Assembly (NCBI RefSeq): GCF_010389155.1 | Contig: NC_057769.1 | Span: 11,098,735 to 11,162,734, forward strand | Length of the DNA stretch: 64,000 bases | Source of the DNA: Erigeron canadensis | Taxonomy: Eukaryota; Streptophyta; Magnoliopsida; Asterales; Asteraceae | Reading direction: 5' to 3' | In this document: piece by piece, positions 1-13,303 of the stretch | How the letters are laid out: every line of letters begins with the position of its first letter | Numbering within the stretch: position 1 is the stretch's first letter | Translations under genes and position numbers: made by a program | Notes under the pieces: model-generated | What the model was told of the DNA's origin: nothing | Database searches by the model: none | The model's input: the letters and a program-made list of their open reading frames with translations, nothing else

Positions 1-1795
1 CTTTGACGTTGTATTATGCGAGTATTATACTAGCCACCATACATGTGTGTCGCCCTTTTTAGTTTGAAACAAACATCATTGAGAATATTTTATAATTTGA
101 TAAAAGTTTTTTATGTTGGGTTGACCTTATTTTTAATAAGTTCATTCTTAGCCAAGTCCATATATTCACACAACATGTTATATGGCTGGCATAAAATATA
201 AGTTACATTTTTAGAAACATCGGGAAAGAATTTTATTGATTATCTACTATATCCAATAGAGGGAAAGAAATTGTAAAATATTTTCTTAATCGTATTCATG
301 CGTTGTCAATATTCAGAGATAATTTGATGCTTGAGTTATTAAAAGTGGCGAAACAAAATATGAATCTCATTATATCTTGATTATGAACAACTTTTGGACT
401 TTAGTATGAATAAGAAGTCTTTATTATATATGTTAGTTGTTTATATAGTACCGAAAATGGTACGTCGTTTCACGTACCGAATGAACCTACCCCCTCGTAC
501 CAGATTTTTGTGACCTACTAACCGTGTACCCGTTTTCGTTCCGCAATCCGTATTGTACCGCGTTCCATGTGACTATGGTCTTGATGGCTGGAAACCGTAG
601 CTTGGTGAGACTAAAAGGGTATTGCAATCTTGAATTTTGAATTGACCTAGTAAGTGTGGGTTCCATATGCATGTCTGGAAATGGCCATGAATGTATATTA
701 GTTGGTTGACAGTTTTACACCAAATTTTAGAAAATCTAATTATATAAGAAAATGCATTAAAGGTATGTAATGGTAAAATAAGTGTGTGTAACTTGCGAAA
801 GTCATTATTTATTTCGAGACAAAAGAAAATAGAATATGGACAATTAAATCAGGACGGAAGGAGTATTACATGTTATCTTATTTTATTAGAGCGATGCCAG
901 AGTCACAAACTTATTTTCAAGATTTATTTGGCGGAAGAAGGAGATGAGATTAAGATCACAAATAGTTCACCAAGTTGTAGATGAAGGATTGGTCCTGTTT
1001 TTCGGCTAAGTTTCTGAGAGCTTGGTGTGGCTATGCTCTAAAGAAATGGTGCAGGTGTCCAAGTAGAGGCAGCTTCCATGGTGTTGGAAGAATGTTTCTG
1101 TTTGTATTAAGTGAGTTAAAGCTTCTGTAATGATTAAAGATAATGAAAAAGAAAATAGTTGCGAAAAAAAGGTTAGATAAGGAAAATTGGACCTCCATTT
1201 GTACTTCCAATTAACGCAGTTATATATTTTTCAGGTTTTTATAACTTTAAAAAGTTTTCTGAGAGTTAAATTCACTGATCATCCTTATGGTTAATTACAC
1301 GATCTTCATGGCGGTTATACCAAAATGACACGTTTGATTCTTGGAACGTTAAAATGATAGTGTAACTACCTCCAATATTAAGATCTAACTTGATATATTT
1401 CCATATCTTATCCTAATAAGGAGTACTTTTTAGTCTTTTAACGAAGTACAAATGTACCCCCTAAATCTTGTAGGTGGAACATTTCTATTAGACATTGATA
1501 TCTAATTGGAAAAACCAGTAAGGCTAGATAAATGTTTAATATTTTTGCTTTGGAAATAAAAGTAAGAGTTTTATCTCTATGTCTTAGAAGATTTATAGAT
1601 AGAGTGGCAGATGTATGTGCTGACTTTTCTTTTTAAATCAAGTCACAATTACGGTTCACATTTTCAAACAATCATGCTTTTCAATTAGTAGATCTTCTTT
1701 GTTTTGTTTCTATAATCTTGATGCTTTATTCCAAGTGGATGATAATTGTTGTATGCCTTTAAAATATCTAGGGAAGGTTTGATTGTAAGGACCCT
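1..1795. other. Intergenic DNA with no recognisable gene
   Basis: AT-rich sequence with only short ORFs that have no recognisable motifs. Around 450-640 there is a run of GGTAC/GTACC words that may be transposon-derived. I see no convincing exon, RNA gene or complete element. Confidence 0.5.
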
Positions 1796-2630
1796 GGCTC
1801 TGATACCACTTTGATGGGAAATAAACACCACAACGGTAAACACAAATGCGGATTAACCCTTCCTTTGACAACAATTTTCCAGCCCTTGTGACGAAACTAA
1901 CAAATAGGGTTCACTCAATGCAATCAAAATCAACTCATAATGGTAACAAATGTAGCAGGCAAACACATACACAAACACAAGAACTTTTAGAGTGGAAAAC
2001 CTCTCAATGTGAGAGTAAAAATCACAGGACCCTTAGGCCGCTTAAAATCCACTACCGCCAGTAATAGAGCAATACAATCAGACATTCCCTAGATATACTA
2101 GAGGCATACAACAATCATCATATACTTGGAATAACGCATCAAGATGTATGAAAACAAAACAAAGAGAAAAAAACAATATCACCAGTTGTATTGTCCTCTG
2201 ACTCGAGTTTCACACCACTTGAGACGAATTCAACCGTCCAAACTGTTGGCCTAGATGATGTGAAGCTGCTGCCTGAAAATGGGTACAATCCAACGCTTCA
2301 ATATTTGGAGATCAAAGGTTTTCTGGGCTGCTGTAAGTGAAAAACGAGCTGATGGAATTTTAATCTCTTCTCTCTCTTCTATTATTGTATCTCTCTTGTT
2401 TCAATTGGTAAGTGGCTGCCCAAAAGCATATGAATGATGCCTTAATGTTACAAGTCAACAAGAGTCTTCGATATGGGCCTAATTTGTGGGATTTTTCCTC
2501 GTAGGCCAAAGGAAAACCAATCGAACCGATCTCATGCCATCAATTATTGCAATATTTTTTGGTTCGACATGATATTCACTTAATGGATATGCACTACATA
2601 CCTCCAAACCCATTTTCAAGTGTTATAACA
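1796..2630 (-). mobile_element. LTR retrotransposon remnant (antisense LTR plus primer-binding site)
   Basis: Read on the minus strand, 1796-1808 is TGGTATCAGAGCC, the initiator-tRNA-Met-type primer-binding site of plant Copia elements. Immediately 5' of it is an LTR-like segment at 1812-2630 that starts TGTTATAACACTTG and ends CCCATCA, so it has TG...CA ends and is about 819 bp. No internal coding region or second LTR follows at lower coordinates, so this is a truncated 5' end. The outer boundary at 2630 rests on the TG end alone. Confidence 0.65.
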
Positions 2631-3482
2631 ATACCTCTCAATTAAATTAAATTAATAACATCTTCTAGTTAGGATTTTATGAACATTATTTCCCTGACTT
2701 CTTTGGAATATGATAATGATTATAGATACTTGTCCACTCCTAATCGTCACAAAACAGATCAAGGTTACAACAAACATTTCTATGGATATGTTAAATCGGG
2801 GTTGGCTGGTCCAAAATGTTGTTTGGAGCCATTTAAATATTACTCCATAATATATATAACACACGCACGCCAGGAGTCTGACGGGTTAGATGATGGGTCA
2901 ACATATTGGAACAGGTGCAATCTTTTTTTTATATATTTTTTTTGGATGATAAATGTGCTCATTCCAATTGCGTGCAATATTATTAAGCATAAGCTATATC
3001 TCTAAGTGAAAAACTAGGTATATTTGTGTGCGTGCAAAGTAGACTTTTGGCAACTTTCAACGTGTTCCCCTTTTAGCTAAGATTTTGTTCGATTTGCTTG
3101 AAGTGAAACATAACCCATCTTATATAGACTTGTCTCTCTTTGTCAGCCTTTATGGTTAGAAATGTGAGCTCAAAGCAGTCTTTTAAAAATATAACAAGTA
3201 TATAGAATTCGGAACACATTTTTAATCTTGATTACGGATCTTTTCAAAATGCCTATCAGTACAACTCAAGTTTTGAATCTCTACAAAAAAAATTCTTGGA
3301 TACTAATGATACAACATGGGACTTGGACTTCAAATCTAATGAACAAAGACCCCATAGGACCAGCTTATGGAAAATTCAATTTCCAACTGTGCTTCCATAT
3401 ATAGAGGTGTTATGCAAGTCTTGTTTTGGGTTAAGTTTGCAGCTAACTCAAAATTGTGGATTCTGATGTATGAAACTGGTTC
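2631..3482. other. Intergenic and 3' flank of AIR carboxylase
   Basis: AT-rich sequence downstream of the AIR carboxylase stop codon at 3483-3485 on the minus strand, containing its 3'UTR and polyadenylation region. The short ORFs here have no family resemblance. Nothing else was identified. Confidence 0.5.
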
Positions 3483-6400
3483 CTAAGACTCTCTGGTATT
3501 CAAGTAATCTTCCCATCCCACTTTTTCTAGTTTCTCCGTCTTTTCCAATACTGTATCTCTAGCATCTTCTTGGAATTGCGCCATTCTGTATATGCCAATA
3601 ATGTCAGACATGTATGCGTATCTTTCATTTGACCAATTAACTTCTCAATTGGCCAATTCAGGATACGTTTTAGATTGTTCAAACCAGTAAACTTGTTTAA
3701 CTTTTATATGTTTAACTTGCATTCATTTGTATGCGTATCTTTCATTTGACCAATTAACTTCTCAATTGGTCAATTCAGATACCTTTTAGATTGTTCAAAC
3801 CAGTAAACTTGGATTAACATGTCAAAATACTTTAATGCATTGAAACTTACTTAAACAAGATGATTATTGAAATACTATATGATCTTTAAAATCAAATTGG
3901 ACACTACAAGTATTTATTAGATCACATTTTTTGGAGAAAAATAGTTTTTCTGTACCACGAGATTTCCTAGTTCGACCTCTTATCCACCCATACTTTCCCA
4001 TCTCTCACATATGTGGGTCTACGTGTGTTTATATGGGGGAGAGAGAGAGAGAGAGAAAACCTTGCTTGGAGTGCAATATCCGCAACCCCTAACATTCTGA
4101 CTGCCAATAACCCTGCATTAGTCGCATTATTTATTGCAACTGTTGCAACAGGAACACCCCGCGGCATCTGCATCACACAACAAAATCTCAGCTGGGGATT
4201 CATGGTTCAATATGTGCCCAGAATAATTGAATCTAAGAAAAAAACATCCATATGAACAAATGACAACTTGTGGTGCTTAGATAACCAGAAAGTTCTTTTA
4301 CAAATGCCAAGATATGTTCAACATATTATCTGATTCTACAACAGCAAAGACTGCAAGTGAAATGTCATTTTGGCTTGCAGATCGAAGCCAGTAATGTTAT
4401 TTTTTGGCTTTTTTGCACGAAATTATGAAGTAGTCAAGGTGAAACTGTGTTGAAGTTCTGAACTTAAAAATGTGTTGAAGCTAAAGCAAGAATTGGATAA
4501 AGAAAAACAGAACAAGTTCTTGTGATTTTTGCAAACATCAATCCCCTCTTGAAGATTTAATATAGAGATAACAAAAAAAAAAAAATCGAACCAGACGAGA
4601 AAGGAAACTCGATATAATTGGTCCTAGGGGTTGATCCGGTTTATGAGGGTCTTGGACCGGGTTTGGGAATACAAATAAAAACTTAGCAGGTTTGGGCCTG
4701 GATTTGGGTCTTTGGGGATTACCAACAAAAGAAATTAGCGAGTATGGGCCCGGATTTAGGATTACATTAAAAAAACTTAGCTGGTTTGGGCCCGGGTTTG
4801 GTATTAAGTCAAGCTTGTCCAGTTACCCGATAACAGACCCAACCCGATTAACCGCCCTAAAACCCATTTGTAATGTAAAATATATATATATATATATATA
4901 CACATATATATCATGCATATGGTATTGAATATAGTGAGTGTGAGTGAATATATATATATATATATCTATTCTGTGTATATCGTCAAACTAAAAGGAGAGG
5001 TTTTGGTAAACAGGAACTTGCCGGGTTGGGTAGCGAGTTTGGTAACCAGTTTTATAATCGGGTTAAGGATAACCTAGACCCGGCCCATTGCCGTCCATAC
5101 ATAGGTGGCAAATTGGGTGAATGGGTCAAATGTGTGCGACTCAAACCAGTAACTTATAAGAAGAGGTTAACTTGGGTTGGGCCGAATTGCGAACATATCT
5201 ATATTCTTTTGAATTTTATAAATATAAGATATGCTATAACATAGTACAAAAACCATCCATCCATGATGTAGACAGTTTCATGCATTTGAACAGTCTTCAG
5301 ATGGCTTTCAACCAATTTGACTTCTTTTGTTTCAAGTAAACTGTTTAACTCAACCCATTTGGCCCAAATATATGGGTGGAAATTGCCACCTAAATTTACA
5401 TATGTACCTACATACCTGGACGATGGAGAGAAGGGAGTCGAGGCCATCTAATGCAGAAGCACGTACAGGAACTCCAATCACAGGTAAGGGTGTCAGTGCA
5501 GCTACCATGCCTATATGCAAGATTAACGGTTACTCATGCTCAATTGCTCATCATCTAAAAATCATATGTTTGGAAATGATAAACGCGAGCATAGGATAAA
5601 TACCTGGCAAATGGGCTGCACCCCCAGCACCAGCAATAATAATCTGAATGCCTCTTTCACGAGCAGATGTAGCATAAGAAAACATCAGCTCAGGTGTCCG
5701 GTGTGCTGACACAATTCTAACCTGCATGATACTGATATTTGAGTCTGATACAATGATAACATTTGATGAAAGCCAACTGTAATGAGGTGAATCATGAACG
5801 ACAACTGGCAATTGCAGTCCATTAATTATGAACCGGATTGACCACCTCCAAGAAGGCCTAGTCGTTATCATCATTGCATCTTTACAAGAGGTCTCAGTTT
5901 TAATTTCACTAGTTAACATATCAGGGATGACCAGGGAAGGGTTCGGAAAGGGTCACATATATCCTGGTTAGACCACATGCATTCAAATCAAAAAGACTCA
6001 CCCTCCCTGGGTGACCTAAACTAGAAAAACCTCGCCTGTTTACCTGTTTACTTATCAACTAGATTCGCTTAATCGGGAACAGATAAATGGGTCAAAAGGA
6101 CCCAAAAGTGTTGTTTTACAATGCAAATATAAATATATATATATATATCTAAGGGAGGTAATCAACTTTCCACCAATTTTAATTAATTTATCACAATTTA
6201 CAAAATTTACAGCAGACTGTACAAGTTTGTGATGCAGATATGTGGTATATGAATCAAACTTTGTAAATTTATCACGTCCTATTTCTTAAACATATTTGGC
6301 ATTAGTTATGTATAAAACTTCTAAACTTTTTCCGAACAAATTATATGGGTCAAGGACCCATTTGACCTGTACCAAAAACATGCTTGTCTTGATCTAAACC

Positions 6401-9400
6401 GCCTATGACCCATCACCCAACTCGCTTAACCTACTGTCGCCACATCTGACTATGTAACCTTAGAGGTAAAGAAAATAAGAAATAACCTCAGCAGAGACAT
6501 CAAACTCATGCAACACTTTGGCAGCTTCTTTCATCACAGGGAGATCTGAGTCAGAACCCATAATAATACCAACACGTGGAGCTACTGTGTCACAAAAATG
6601 ATTACTCTATGAGAGAAATATAAATATACGGTAATAGAGAGTAATAAGACCAACAGATTAAAAGATGTAAGAGTGTTTCAGGGACTAGAGCTAAATGATG
6701 ATGTGATATCTAATTAAGTAGATTTAGATAATTAGCTGTAAGTTGTTGCAGCTGGCAAGAAACTGATCATCCACAAGAGACCAGTTTATCCAAACATTGA
6801 TTACTATGACTTCCAAAATGAAAATCTAAACACTTCCTTACTTGTATGTTACTTTCAAATTAACAGATCTGCCTTTTGGAAGTTTTCAAAAAATGCACTC
6901 CATTTCTTCTAAAATCCATCCCATGTGTTTTTCAAAATACAAACATATTTCTGTTATTATACTAAATACATAGCCCATGGAAGACATACCTGGAATCTCC
7001 TCAGAACTTTCTCCTTTCAGAAATGATTTCACGCGTGCTTCGACGACACCCATTGAAGGGCCAACAACAGTGATGTGCCCCATCTTCCTTTGCTTTCGCA
7101 TATCTGCAGTGTCATAAATTACTTTCCAGTAACTGGACAACGGTATCAGACTGGAGATATAGGTGCCTACCTACCTGGCTTATCATACCAATGAATGGTG
7201 GCCCCTGGAGTACACAATGCCCTTCTGATAATTTGATGTGCCATAATGAAACCTGCCTCTCCCTGTGCAAGTCATAAGAACTAGCCTTGTCATAATGCTT
7301 ATCATGATGACAACACACACAGAACTAGAACCAGATTATATTACAAAATGAAATAATTTACTGATTGCAATAGTAAATTATAAACTAAAACCTAAAGTCC
7401 ATGTTGCAAACTATACTCATCTCCAACTTTGTCCAAACTATCACAAACGCTAACCAATTGGCGCCTTCTTGATTTCTTTTCTTTGAAGACTTCATGCAAA
7501 GAGTTACATTTACTTTTTCCTATAGCCTTCGTTTATAAATTACAAAATGTGGACTTTACAGAAAGAAAAATCAGTGTTTACTCTTAATTATATTCCATCC
7601 CATACCCGAACAGCTTCGTAATCAGTAATCCAGGATGCAGTCAAGAGCATGTACCCCTTTCACTCCCACTGTATTGACTACACTAGTAGAGGTCATAAAA
7701 TGAACGGCCAGGAATGTTGAGCCAATTCACAAACACTTGTTTGCCTTTTCTAGTTTCCTTGAATTTCATAAATACTTAATGTGTTAAATATGCCCAATAA
7801 AGCTATATACAACAATATCTAATTACTTTAATACATAGATCTAGATAATTTTATGCTTTTTGGATGCATTTGAGCGACATTCGATTCATTTAACCCAATT
7901 CCATTTTTGCAGATTCTCTAACCATTCTCCCATGTGAAAAATTGTATAACCCAAATAGAATATCAAAAAGGTAATAAAAAGTTTAAAGGCAAGTCCAGTA
8001 TCATCACACTGCATGCAGATTACAGGAACAGATAGTTTCACCTCATCTTCACCTAGAATGTTGTACATCATCGAAGCTGGAACCTTCATTGATGGATCAC
8101 CAAGAGGAAGACCAACAACTGCCCGCAAATGCTGCTCATATTGTGAAGTATAGCAAGATTCGATGGTGTGGTGTCCACTATTATGAGGTCGAGGAGCAAC
8201 TTCATTTAGTAGAATCTGTATTACAACACACATGAAGATACAATCTGATATTTAAGAGAAACCTATATGCAAAGTCAATAAGATACAGCGATGAATGTAT
8301 GAAATAGTATTAACCTCGCCATCTTCTGTCAAAAACAACTCAACTGCAAACACACCAGCACCTTCCAATGAAGCCACTGCTCGAGAAGCAACATCAGTTG
8401 CAAGTTTCATAATCTTCCATGACTCGTTAGCAGGTGCCTTAACAATGTGACAGATATTATCCCTAGAACAAGAAGAAAAAAATTATATCAAATTATGCCT
8501 ATAAATGTACAGGATCTGTATTACATATTTAAACAAAATTGTAAAATCGACATAGACATAACAGCATTAAAGAATCATCATGCCTGTGTACAGTCTCAAC
8601 AGCAGGATAGCACGATATAGTATTATCTCTTCCTCTTGCAACTATGACTGCAAGTTCCTAAAAACATGAAAATGCTGAAGAGATTACGTCCAATAATATA
8701 CATTGAAATCAATAAACATATATGATATTATTGAATTCTAAGCAAACACTATTGTCATAGATCCTGACCTTAACAAAAGGAGCCCATTGTTCAACATATA
8801 AACCATGACCAAATCCTCCTAGAGCTGAAAATGAAAGATTTATTTATTTTGTCAGTGACAAACAATTACGTACTATTTGCAATTATATGCATTTGCGGGT
8901 AGTACAACCTTGAAAAAACAAACATCAGATATCCAACAATGGCATAACTTCAAGCCACCTGAATATAAGTAGTCGAAGAATCTTTTCAAAAGATAGCATG
9001 ATAATATAGCATAGAAACAATTAAGAAAATAAACTTCACTTATCAACCACTACAGCTATATTAGTCATTGTGCCTTTTCTATTAGTAAAATTATAGCAAA
9101 ACTATTAGCCATTACAAATTACATACTTAAATATATAATTTGTTTTATACAAGATTCAGGTAATGTAATGTACCAGCAAATGAAAAAGAAAGCAACTGAT
9201 GAAAGTAAGATTTAGAAAATAAAATGAACAATAAATTAAACAAGCGGTCCCTGTGGTTTATAATAAAATTGTGGTTTTCATCCTTCCGTTTTCAAGATTA
9301 CAAAGATAGTCCCTAATTCGGACTATACGTGCTACAACTTATAAAGTGGAAGCTATTCTTGTAATTTGACAGCTAAGTATCGAAAACCCTTGTTTCATAT

Positions 9401-11040
9401 AAATGATAGGATTTGTGTAACTTCCTCTCAATGTACAAAAAATACTGAAGAAAGAAAGGAAACCCTTGAATATCCAAATGTATTACTATCTTACAGACCC
9501 TAACACAAGGGGAAGCATGAATCTTGTGAGATCAGAAAAGATGATTAACAATTACCATTGATGGCAGAAGTGAGCGCCTCTTCAGTTTTAGCAACAGCAT
9601 TACCACGACCATCATAAGCCAACCTTCTACTCTTAATCATAAGAGGATAGCCAAATTCTTGACCTGCTCTTTCAGCACTTTCTTGGTCTTCTATCTGTCC
9701 CGGCACATTTAAAGGTCAAACAACTAAAGCGTACAATTCATCTTTCTTGGGTAAAGGAAATGCGCATAAAATTACTCTAGAATCCAAACCTGCATAAACT
9801 TGGGAAGCGGTATGCCATTTTGAGAAAAATGGACTTTCTGAAGAAACTTATCCTGTATTAGGAAAACATAAAATACCATATTAAATGGTTAGATTTACTA
9901 ACAGAATGCATTGAAAGAACCTACAAGCCACAGAACAACTGAACATGAACCATACTATAATGTTAGCTTTTCAACATGCAATAGATAAGCAGTGATTCAA
10001 TCATGCAAATGAGATCTAGATCTGATTCTGAGGTGCTAGTTAGAGGGCCGATCGAGTAAAGTAGAAAATTCAAGTCAAAATTCTACCAAGTGTCAAGAGA
10101 ACTAAGACAGCGACACACTGACACGTCTATCTGAATAACAAACCACTGTGACACCACAAAAGTAATAAATCTGGCTGTAAATATATGATACTATACTACA
10201 AAACCAAACAAGAACAACTTAAGCTGAAGATCCAGCTGCAGCTTGCACAACTAGACAAACAGCTTTTTATGTTTTTAACTTAAAATCACTGTTCTAAGTC
10301 ATGTCAACAATCAAACTTTAGCTGATTTTAATCATAATGACTTGTTGTATCTGAATATCAAAATGTAGCATCTCAAAGTATTCAAACTATATCAGAGATG
10401 ACAATGCCACAAGCATACCTGGATAATACGAATCGTAGAAGCTCTGGGTTGACAATCTACCCCTTGTCTTTCAAGCTTTTCCAAAGTGTCTGCATCAACA
10501 TGCTCAATTTCAACCGTCAGTATTCCACACGTCTTAGCAAATTCTTCAACGGTGGTACTATCATCAAAGCTTCCCACCATATGATGATGGGATAAAGAAC
10601 TTGCAGGGCAGTTCTCCAAAGGATCCAGAATGTTGACTTTGATAGCCATTTGAGAAGCAGCTTGGCAAAGCATGCGCCCTAACTGTCCACCACCCAAAAC
10701 ACCCACAACTTTATCAGAAAGCCCATGGCACGCTACATTTTCCTTCCTACATCATACACATCATTTAAAAATTCAAAATCAATAATGTAAAACAGTAAAT
10801 GTAACCAAACTATAAACTAATATAGAAAATATCATATAACCTTTGTGCAACATCATTTTCCATGGATGCACGACAAGTTATCGAACGAGCACTGCTTTGG
10901 TTGATCACTGAGCATGAAGAGAAACAAGTGCTGTTCAACTTCTTGTAACCAAGTCGAGAGCTTGGGTTGGGACAAAAGGCTGATGTAAAACCAACTTTAT
11001 AGCTGAAATTGTTGCGGGATAAACTGCTTGGGCTCAGCAT
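3483..11040 (-). CDS. Phosphoribosylaminoimidazole (AIR) carboxylase, PurK-PurE fusion, plastid-targeted
   Basis: Converts AIR to CAIR in de novo purine synthesis, in plants a plastid pathway. I join 15 exons on the minus strand: 10841-11040, 10419-10746, 9790-9852, 9556-9694, 8769-8824, 8584-8657, 8315-8462, 8042-8215, 7175-7262, 6990-7103, 6487-6581, 5604-5721, 5416-5510, 4061-4167, 3483-3585. These total 1902 nt (633 aa plus TAG) and every junction keeps phase. Residues 1-60 are Ser/Arg-rich and acid-poor, like a transit peptide. The PurK/ATP-grasp half starts at [12 protein letters not shown] (about residue 81) and runs to about 460. The PurE half has [11 protein letters not shown] (about 465), SAHRTPE (about 498) and [11 protein letters not shown] (about 522), the mononucleotide and active-site signatures. 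The length matches the plant family. All introns are GT-AG except the one after exon 6, which reads GC-AG. The ATG lies 1 nt after a good acceptor (CCAG), so a 5'UTR intron is likely. Identity is secure; a few exon edges are inferred by phase. Confidence 0.95.
3611..3811. repeat. Two-copy direct repeat in the last intron of AIR carboxylase
   Basis: A block of about 84 bp beginning TGTATGCGTATCTTTCATTT at 3611-3695 recurs at 3728-3811 with only a few changes (for example CAATTGGCCAATT against CAATTGGTCAATT). The offset is about 117 bp. It lies in the intron between the last two exons, next to the 3' acceptor, and looks like a local tandem duplication. Confidence 0.8.
4648..4850. repeat. Degenerate G-rich tandem repeat in an AIR carboxylase intron
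   Basis: Four diverged units of roughly 40-52 bp follow each other. Each begins with a GGTTTGGGCCCGG-like core and ends in an A-rich stretch with CTTAGC or ATTAGC. The GGGCCC palindromes stand out from the AT-rich surroundings. Further GGGTT and GACCCGGCCC words continue to about 5180, so this may be the interior of an old transposable element within the intron between exons 13 and 14. Confidence 0.55.
5952..6445. repeat. Degenerate GGGTCA/TGACCC-word repeat region in an AIR carboxylase intron
   Basis: This intronic stretch has scattered ATGGGTCAA, TTTGACC and TGACCCATC words and a (AT)n run near 6127-6150. Similar words occur in introns at 5330-5360, 53540-54310 and 61010-61070. This suggests old copies of one dispersed non-autonomous element family, but I could not fix terminal repeats or a target duplication here. 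Confidence 0.3.
9236..9415. repeat. Possible dispersed element in an AIR carboxylase intron (GGTCCCTGTGGTTT word)
   Basis: Within the long intron between exons 4 and 5 there is GCGGTCCCTGTGGTTT, followed later by AGTCCCTAATTCGG. I know these phrases from dispersed plant repeats. No terminal repeats or target duplication were resolved, so the boundaries are approximate. Confidence 0.25.
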
Positions 11041-11229
11041 CCTGGTCAGAACACAGAAGCAAAAGGTAAATATGAGCGTAACTCCAACAATATAGAACAT
11101 ATTAGCAAAGTTACATATTTCCTTACATTGAACAAAAGTAGATAATGTTCATTTTCAGCTTAATAAATCGTTCAATGCTTTCAGCTATAAAACATGCATT
11201 TCTTGTTTGGCATGGCGATTTTCAATGTG

Positions 11230-11420
11230 AAAAAAAAGGGTAATGGGGGGAACCCTAGCCCCAGTACCACAAATGGATACCCATCAACTCACCTCGTATG
11301 AGTCATATGATGCCGGTACTATACCTCATCCTAATCCCCACATATGATCTGGGCACCCCGAAGGATCAAACCCGCGTCTTTAATGTGACCGTCAAAAACA
11401 GGTTGTACATTCTAGTCCCA
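11230..11420 (-). mobile_element. SINE-like element (Pol III B-box), antisense
   Basis: On the minus strand GGGTTTGATCC (complement of 11363-11373) matches an internal Pol III B-box. It is followed by a G-rich, tRNA-unrelated body. It lies upstream of the AIR carboxylase coding start, inside the presumed 5'UTR intron. Ends and target duplication were not resolved. Confidence 0.35.
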
Positions 11421-11769
11421 TAGACAAACTTAGGAAGATGTGTTTGTATATGTCTTTCTAAAAATAAATAATCAGAGAGTAAAAAATACTTACAAATACA
11501 TTAAAACGGAAGTATCCAGTGAGTTGCTAACTGAAATGAGTTTAAAGTCCTCAAATTACCTGCAGCAATATAACAAGAAATTAGACAACTTGTGATTAGT
11601 AGTTAGAGAATCACTATGAGCGATATAACATTGGGTTTTAATCGCCAATACTAATATGTCTGGTTTAGGCATAAATTTTCAAGGTGGATAAGAGAAACAA
11701 TACCCTTTTTGCTACATTTCTTAAACTTTAAACACAAACTCTTATTCTATATAGAAATGGATAACCGAC

Positions 11770-11905
11770 ACATTATTAATTCCCCGCCGAACAGCCCCAC
11801 AACAGCACGGGAGAAGGTAAATCACGTCACTCTGTAGTTAAATGCAAATTAAGCCGGGATTTGAACCGTGACCCATATCTTATGTTGCATGTGTATGACT
11901 AATTA
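11770..11905 (-). mobile_element. SINE-like element (Pol III B-box), antisense
   Basis: On the minus strand GGTTCAAATCC (complement of 11857-11867) is an exact GGTTCRANNCC B-box, followed by a non-tRNA body. No folded tRNA with a matching acceptor stem was found, so a SINE head fits better than a tRNA gene. Confidence 0.35.
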
Positions 11906-12526
11906 TTCAGTTGCAAAGTAAGGTGAATCAAGCATACTACTTGTTTTGTACTTTCCACAAACAAATTTATACAATTTCTTGAGCTCAAAATAACAATTTA
12001 CGCGCATATATACAGAAAAAAATTGAGGGTCCTGCTTTTTATGCCCGAACGACAGAACATGAACCGGAAAAACTCCTCCTTCTGGTACGTCTTTCTTCCG
12101 TCCCTCCCTCCCTCCCACCCAATCAGCCCATCTGTCTATTCATCAGCTATTTCCTTTTGGTAATTCTAATACTAATATCTAATATTTAATAGTTTATTAT
12201 TATAACAGCAACAGAGAGAAAAATTAAATTAAATTATAACAAAGTATTAGACATTATCAGTCACATCTTCAATTTTCATACTTTATACAGTAAAATATGA
12301 ATAACTAAAATGAGATAAAGTAACACAAAATAAAATCAAACAAGTAAAAAAACAAAAGAAAAATATTAAAACATTCTCACAACAACAAAAACTAAAGTAA
12401 TGAAAAACAGAAGACTGACATATATTCAGAATCTAATTTTCTGTTCGTGAATTGCAAAAAATTAAAAAAAATATATACAAAAGAAGAAGAAGAGGGATTT
12501 TGGGGGTGGCTTAAAAGAAGACTTAC

Positions 12527-12610
12527 AGAGTGTTGGTATAAAATGGACTTAGAAAACACGCAGACAGTGAGTGAATGAGTGAGTGACACAGAACAACGAG
12601 GGAAAAAATC
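12527..12610 (-). other. Predicted 5'UTR exon and transcription start region of the AIR carboxylase gene
   Basis: On the minus strand a strong donor (CTCT, then GTAAGT at 12521-12526) follows a CT- and CA-rich leader-like stretch. A polypyrimidine tract and acceptor sit directly before the AIR carboxylase ATG at 11040. This suggests a non-coding first exon with a 5'UTR intron of about 1.5 kb. A weak TATA-like CATAAATAAA occurs near 12638-12648. The 5' limit is a guess, and there could be a further leader exon in between. No coding sequence is claimed here. Confidence 0.4.
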
Positions 12611-12649
12611 GAACCGGTGGTTTTGGTCTTTTGGAGTGTGTTTATTTAT

Positions 12650-13300
12650 GTTTTAAGTTTTAACCCTACATTTGTTAAAAAAAAATGAAAGGTAACGAGA
12701 CAAATTACAAACATAATTTGTACAAATTCATGTGAGAATAGGGAGAGAGAAACATGAAAGAAAGAAATAAAGATTTTATTTTGATTAGCTCATCCTATAT
12801 TTTGTCAAAGTCAGTTGAAAACTTTTTTTTTATAGTTTGTTTTTATCTTTTAACATTTTTTCTTTCCATTACCCCTTACACTCATCTCACAAAAACGTAG
12901 ACTTAAATCAGGATAAACAACTTCATAATACAAAAACTTTATCACTTATTTGAATAGTGTTTGAACCTGAATTAATTGGCTCAGTGACAAACAAGATTAA
13001 TGGCCACAACCACCGCAACTCCTGAGAATTCAGTGCGAACCTAACAAGTTCTTGACGAACCTAAGGTGGAAGTGATTGTGGAATGATTGTGAATTGATTG
13101 AATGTGATTGATTGACTTAAATGTGAATTGAATGTGTCATTGAATTCAGCTTTTATAAAAGTATATTTGGAAGGGTAACAAATACTTTTGAAGATTCTAA
13201 TGCTTGATAGTTTCCTTTTCTTTGTAAAGACTGTAGCTTGACTATGTATTGATCATCCCATATGAATATTTATATTTATGTCATGTGTATCTTCTTTTAT
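12650..13300. other. Intergenic, upstream of AIR carboxylase
   Basis: AT-rich intergenic DNA with a short TGATTG/TGAATTG simple-repeat stretch around 13070-13140. No gene was recognised. Confidence 0.5.
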
Positions 13301-13303
13301 CTC

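Noticed and set aside
5551..5919. 122-aa minus-strand ORF as an independent gene
   Set aside because: Its C-terminal part is exon 12 of AIR carboxylase; the N-terminal part is intron read-through.
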